DNA of 33,654 nucleotides from Lachnospiraceae bacterium UBA3287 (GTDB lineage Bacteria > Bacillota > Clostridia > Lachnospirales > Lachnospiraceae), in assembly GCA_002362155.1 (NCBI GenBank), contig DETN01000109.1:1-33654 (forward strand). Direction: 5' to 3'. The notes beneath the pieces were generated by a model, which saw only the letters and a list, made by a program, of their open reading frames with translations, searched no databases and was not told the DNA's origin. Position 1 is the first letter of the stretch. The number at the start of each line of letters is the position of its first letter. This document shows positions 31,166 through 33,654 of the stretch, piece by piece. A program made the position numbers and the translations under genes.

Positions 31166-31876
31166 TCATTTTTTAACGTTTGATTTGATGCTTTCCAGAT
31201 AAAACAGGTCGCCTTCTATGGCCATTCCCGTCAGGGCATAGCCAAAGACACAGCCTGTGTCGAGCGCGATCATCCCGGTCTTCTCCAGGTAGTATTTTTT
31301 GCCGGTCTCCAGGACCGCATAGGCACCGTCTCCCCTGAAATACATGGGGGATTTATAGGGCGTATGCCCTGTCATGACCAGCTTGCCTCCGTAAGATGTG
31401 TCCCTTCCCCAGATCATGGTCTCCGCCGTGTTTTTCCGGGGATCCTCATCCGTCAGGGAAGCATGGACACAGATAAATCTGTCGTTCTGATAATAGAAGG
31501 GCATGCTTTCATACCATTCTCTGTATTCCTGGATCTTATGCTTGTGGTTCACAAAGGAGTAGACTGTCTTCTCTCCGCTGTTCATATACCAGAGATCTTT
31601 GTAGCTTTTCCGGTCGGGGCCGTTTTTGTCGGTGGCGTCCAGCATCATCTGCTCATGGTTGCCTCTGATCAGGACCAGTCTGTCCCCCATCCTCTCCTTC
31701 AGCCCGCGGAGGAATTCGAAAGTCTCGTAGATCTGGGGGCCTCTGTCGATGGTATCTCCCAGATTGATCAGGACATCTTCCTCCTCATTGAACCGGAGCG
31801 CTGCCAGGAGCTTTCTGCATTCGTCCAGGCAGCCGTGAATATCTGTTATGATCAGTATTCTGCGGTCTGTGCTCAT
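31166..31876 (-). CDS. PPP-type metallophosphoesterase (serine/threonine phosphatase or ApaH-like)
   Basis: This 236-residue cytoplasmic phosphoesterase has the PPP-family motifs DIHG (12-15), GDTIDRG (about 40) and GNHE (about 72), plus late GHTP and a His in ICVHA for the two-metal site. Substrates in this family include phosphoproteins and Ap4A-type dinucleotides, and sequence alone does not decide between them. The ATG follows AAGGAAGAG. It lies 20 bases after barstar and 13 before the autolysin gene. Confidence 0.87.
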   Translation of the reverse strand: MSTDRRILIITDIHGCLDECRKLLAALRFNEEEDVLINLGDTIDRGPQIYETFEFLRGLKERMGDRLVLIRGNHEQMMLDATDKNGPDRKSYKDLWYMNSGEKTVYSFVNHKHKIQEYREWYESMPFYYQNDRFICVHASLTDEDPRKNTAETMIWGRDTSYGGKLVMTGHTPYKSPMYFRGDGAYAVLETGKKYYLEKTGMIALDTGCVFGYALTGMAIEGDLFYLESIKSNVKK

Positions 31877-31896
31877 ACTCTCTTCCTTTCGGACAC

Positions 31897-32196
31897 TCAG
31901 TCCTCAAAGGTAACGGTCAGGTTCTCCATTTCCTCCCGGGCCTGTCTGCAGAGCCTTCCCAGGGCGTCCATGTAGGCGGGCAGACTCTCCCGGATCAGGC
32001 CGCAGCCCGTAAACCTGACGTCCCAGCCGCTGCCGAATTCGGTCAGGGCATCGTAAAGGGCGTCCAGATTTCTTCCGTAATATTCCGGCAGGGGGAGGAC
32101 CTCCTGGATCCTGTCGTGCAGGCCCTTTCTGTCGCTTACCCCGCTCAGGTCTATGGTAAAAATTTTCTGTTCCCGGCTTAAACTGTTCTCATTCAT
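31897..32196 (-). CDS. Barstar-family ribonuclease inhibitor
   Basis: This 99-residue cytoplasmic inhibitor of the barstar family has the core motif LPEYYGRNLDALYDALTE (about 36-53), nearly identical to Bacillus barstar. Asp45 and Asp49 correspond to Asp35 and Asp39, which contact the barnase active site; Trp38 is Tyr48. It starts 18 bases after the barnase-like gene ends, so inhibitor and nuclease are made from one message. The ribosome site GGAAAGG is good. Confidence 0.92.
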   Translation of the reverse strand: MNENSLSREQKIFTIDLSGVSDRKGLHDRIQEVLPLPEYYGRNLDALYDALTEFGSGWDVRFTGCGLIRESLPAYMDALGRLCRQAREEMENLTVTFED

Positions 32197-32214
32197 GGCT
32201 GCTTCCTTTCCTGA

Positions 32215-32799
32215 TCACTCTTCGCCGTACAGAAGCTCGAAGGTCTCATAATGGTCTTCCGTATAGTAGATCCTTCCGTCGTCGGAATAGACGATGCGCT
32301 TTGCGCCCCGGCCCTTTTTCGAATACAGGGTATCGATGTCGCATTCATGGTAGCTGCCGTCGGGAAGGATGCCTTCGTTGTTGCCGAAATAGTCTCCGCC
32401 GATGCAGTAACCGGGCGCGTAGTCTTCCAGGGAGCCGCCCTGCCAGCCCAGGGCCCTGGCCTCCTTCTTGGTCATGAAATTGGAAGGAAGCTCACCGTAG
32501 GTATAAAGATAGAGGCCCACGTCCTCCTTGGTGGTATATACGCCGTCGTAGTCGATCTGATCGACGTCTTCCACGACTTCGATCGTGACCTCTTCCTCCG
32601 CCGGCAGATCTTCTTCCGTCGAATTTTCTTCCGTCGAATCTTCCGGAAGTTCTTCCTGCGTTTCCTCTTCCGGCTCCGCGTCAATGATCTCCAGCTGCAC
32701 GCTCTCTTCCGCCGGTTCCGGCCTGGTGCAGCCCGCAAGAGAAAGGGCGCATGCCGTCATTCCGGCAAGAAGGGGAAGGATCAGTTTTCTGATATTCAT
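32215..32799 (-). CDS. Barnase-family ribonuclease made as a lipoprotein
   Basis: This 194-residue protein has a lipoprotein signal (LSLAGC, Cys24), then a very acidic linker (about 28-80, rich in Glu, Asp, Pro, Ser, Thr), then a barnase domain (about 84-194). That domain keeps DVGLYLYTYGELPSNFMTKKEA, GWQGG, PGYCIGGDYFGNNEG and DHYETF, all close to Bacillus barnase. The catalytic Glu, Arg and His are Glu152, Arg168 and His183; the loop between Glu and Arg is two residues longer. The ATG follows GGAGGG by 8 bases; earlier in-frame ATGs are upstream leader. It is the first gene of the surface operon. Confidence 0.9.
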   Translation of the reverse strand: MNIRKLILPLLAGMTACALSLAGCTRPEPAEESVQLEIIDAEPEEETQEELPEDSTEENSTEEDLPAEEEVTIEVVEDVDQIDYDGVYTTKEDVGLYLYTYGELPSNFMTKKEARALGWQGGSLEDYAPGYCIGGDYFGNNEGILPDGSYHECDIDTLYSKKGRGAKRIVYSDDGRIYYTEDHYETFELLYGEE

Positions 32800-32856
32800 A
32801 AGTTCAACCCTCCGGGTCAGATGTTTACAGGAACCATCCGGCTGTAAAAGCGTACA

Positions 32857-32883
32857 CATCAGAGGCCTCTTCGGGCCTCGATG
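32857..32883 (-). promoter_or_regulatory. Stem-loop in the barnase operon leader
   Basis: CATC-GAGGCC pairs with GGCCTC-T-GATG around CGAAGA, ten base pairs with one bulge. It has no U-run, so it is a leader structure rather than a terminator. Confidence 0.5.
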
Positions 32884-32899
32884 ACAGCACGCAGTACCC

Positions 32900-32943
32900 A
32901 TATTATTAGATTATAATATATGTGCAAAAAAAGCTAAATACTT
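32900..32943 (-). promoter_or_regulatory. Promoter region of the barnase-barstar surface operon
   Basis: Two overlapping readings exist on the minus strand. TTTGCA (32928-32923) is 17 bases from TAATAT (32905-32900), and TTTAGC is 17 bases from a perfect TATAAT (32915-32910). Either gives a leader of about 95-110 bases. Confidence 0.45.
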
Positions 32944-33035
32944 TTGTAACAAATTAATACGCCATTTTAATGGTAATTTACAGCAAAAAAACTACATTCC
33001 GCAAAAAAGTCAGACAGGGAAGGAAAAATTCTTCA

Positions 33036-33070
33036 AAAGAGAAAGCAGCCGCAAATCTGCAGCTGCTTTC
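33036..33070 (-). terminator. Terminator of thrS
   Basis: Arms at 33041-33053 and 33058-33070 form a 13-base stem with one mismatch and a 4-base loop. TCTTTTG follows on the minus strand. Confidence 0.8.
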
Positions 33071-33102
33071 CTTTAATGAAGGCCCGGGGCCTCTTTTCTT
33101 TT

Positions 33103-33654
33103 TCAGATCTGGTCGGCGGATGCGATCAGCTCCTGCATATGCTCTTCGTTCATCTTCCGGCACATGGCGTAGAACTTCTCCAGAGGGACATTCCTCATCT
33201 GGTTCTTCTGGCCGCGGACATTGATGGAAACAGTGCCTTCCTCGGCTTCCTTGTCGCCCACTACCACAATGTAAGGATCCTTCATGAGCTTGAAGTTCTT
33301 GATCTTGGTATTCATGTTCTTGTCGGAATAGTCGGCTTCCACGCGAAGGCCCATGTTCTCCAGGTCCTTGAAGATCTTTTCCGCATAGGCGTTGTGCTCG
33401 GTGCGGATGGGAACGATGGCCACCTGGTAAGGGCTGAGCCAGAAGGGGAAGGCTCCCTTGTAGTTCTCGATCAGGATGCCGATGAATCTCTCCAGAGATC
33501 CGAAGATGGCTCTGTGGATAACGACCGGCTGCTTTAAGGTGCCGTCGGCGTCCTGATAGGTCAGGCCGAAGTTGTGGGGCAGCTGGAAATCCAGCTGGAT
33601 GGTGCCGCACTGCCACTCTCTTCCGATGGCATCCTTGATCTGCAGGTCGATCTT
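33103..33654 (-). CDS. thrS: Threonyl-tRNA synthetase, C-terminal part (cut by window end)
   Basis: The last 183 residues of a class II threonyl-tRNA synthetase are present; the gene continues beyond the window edge. The catalytic-domain end reads DAIGREWQCGTIQLDFQL, then VIHRAIFGSLERFIG (class II motif 3, whose Arg contacts ATP). The anticodon-binding domain follows (QVAIVPIRTEHNAYAEKI, KNFKLMKDPYIVVVGDKEAEEG, VRGQ). Its 5' leader, where a T-box would be expected, lies outside the window. Confidence 0.95.
   Translation of the reverse strand, partial: KIDLQIKDAIGREWQCGTIQLDFQLPHNFGLTYQDADGTLKQPVVIHRAIFGSLERFIGILIENYKGAFPFWLSPYQVAIVPIRTEHNAYAEKIFKDLENMGLRVEADYSDKNMNTKIKNFKLMKDPYIVVVGDKEAEEGTVSINVRGQKNQMRNVPLEKFYAMCRKMNEEHMQELIASADQI

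Noticed and set aside
1..33654. CRISPR array, prophage, transposon or integron
   Set aside because: No regularly spaced direct repeats, transposase, phage structural genes or attachment-site pairs were seen. The XerD-like gene alone does not indicate a mobile element.

Overview
This window reads as part of a Lachnospiraceae-type Clostridia chromosome. The taxon is inferred from gene content: RNase Y, a SpoVB/MurJ-type flippase, WalJ, a 1413-residue dehydratase-activator fusion, an LCP protein and a GH73 autolysin, with AGGAGG ribosome-binding sites and GC-rich coding DNA between AT-rich spacers. Most genes lie on the minus strand; only citrate synthase, the dehydratase-activator protein and a PAP2-like protein are on the plus strand. 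No rRNA, tRNA, CRISPR array, insertion sequence or prophage was seen.

Region 1 (1-8955) is a PfkB-family sugar kinase with its own promoter and terminator, followed by one long minus-strand operon that reads udp-cdd-zinc-finger membrane protein-polA-coaE-walJ-ACT protein-PFL/UPF0210 protein. Spacings are -11 to about 43 bases. Region 2 (8916-16542) holds citrate synthase behind an extended -10 promoter and a TTGTATACAA palindrome, a convergent flippase gene, glycogen synthase, a tyrosine-recombinase-like gene that lacks several catalytic residues, and rny with a structured leader.

Region 3 (16543-20996) is recX-recA with two LexA/DinR-type SOS boxes flanking the recA promoter. Next to it is a compact three-gene operon: a rhomboid-like membrane protein with a C-terminal zinc ribbon, a sigma-70-like protein without region 4, and an unrecognised 139-residue protein overlapping the sigma-like gene by 4 bases. 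This operon is the best candidate in the window for an undescribed system. A 510-base spacer between recX and rny contains a promoter-like site over a perfect palindrome and a GC-rich stretch with a possible 39-codon gene.

Region 4 (20997-28553) has the 1413-residue BadF/HgdC-type activator fusion, a 700-base AT-rich spacer with a strong minus-strand promoter but no clear gene, glyA, and a PAP2-superfamily membrane protein. Region 5 (28722-33654) is a surface operon that reads barnase-like lipoprotein RNase, barstar, PPP-type phosphatase, GH73 glucosaminidase with wall-binding repeats, and LCP protein. It is preceded by the 3' end of thrS, which runs off the window.

Functions come from reading motifs in the translated sequence; no database search was run. 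Promoters and terminators are pattern matches without experimental support.
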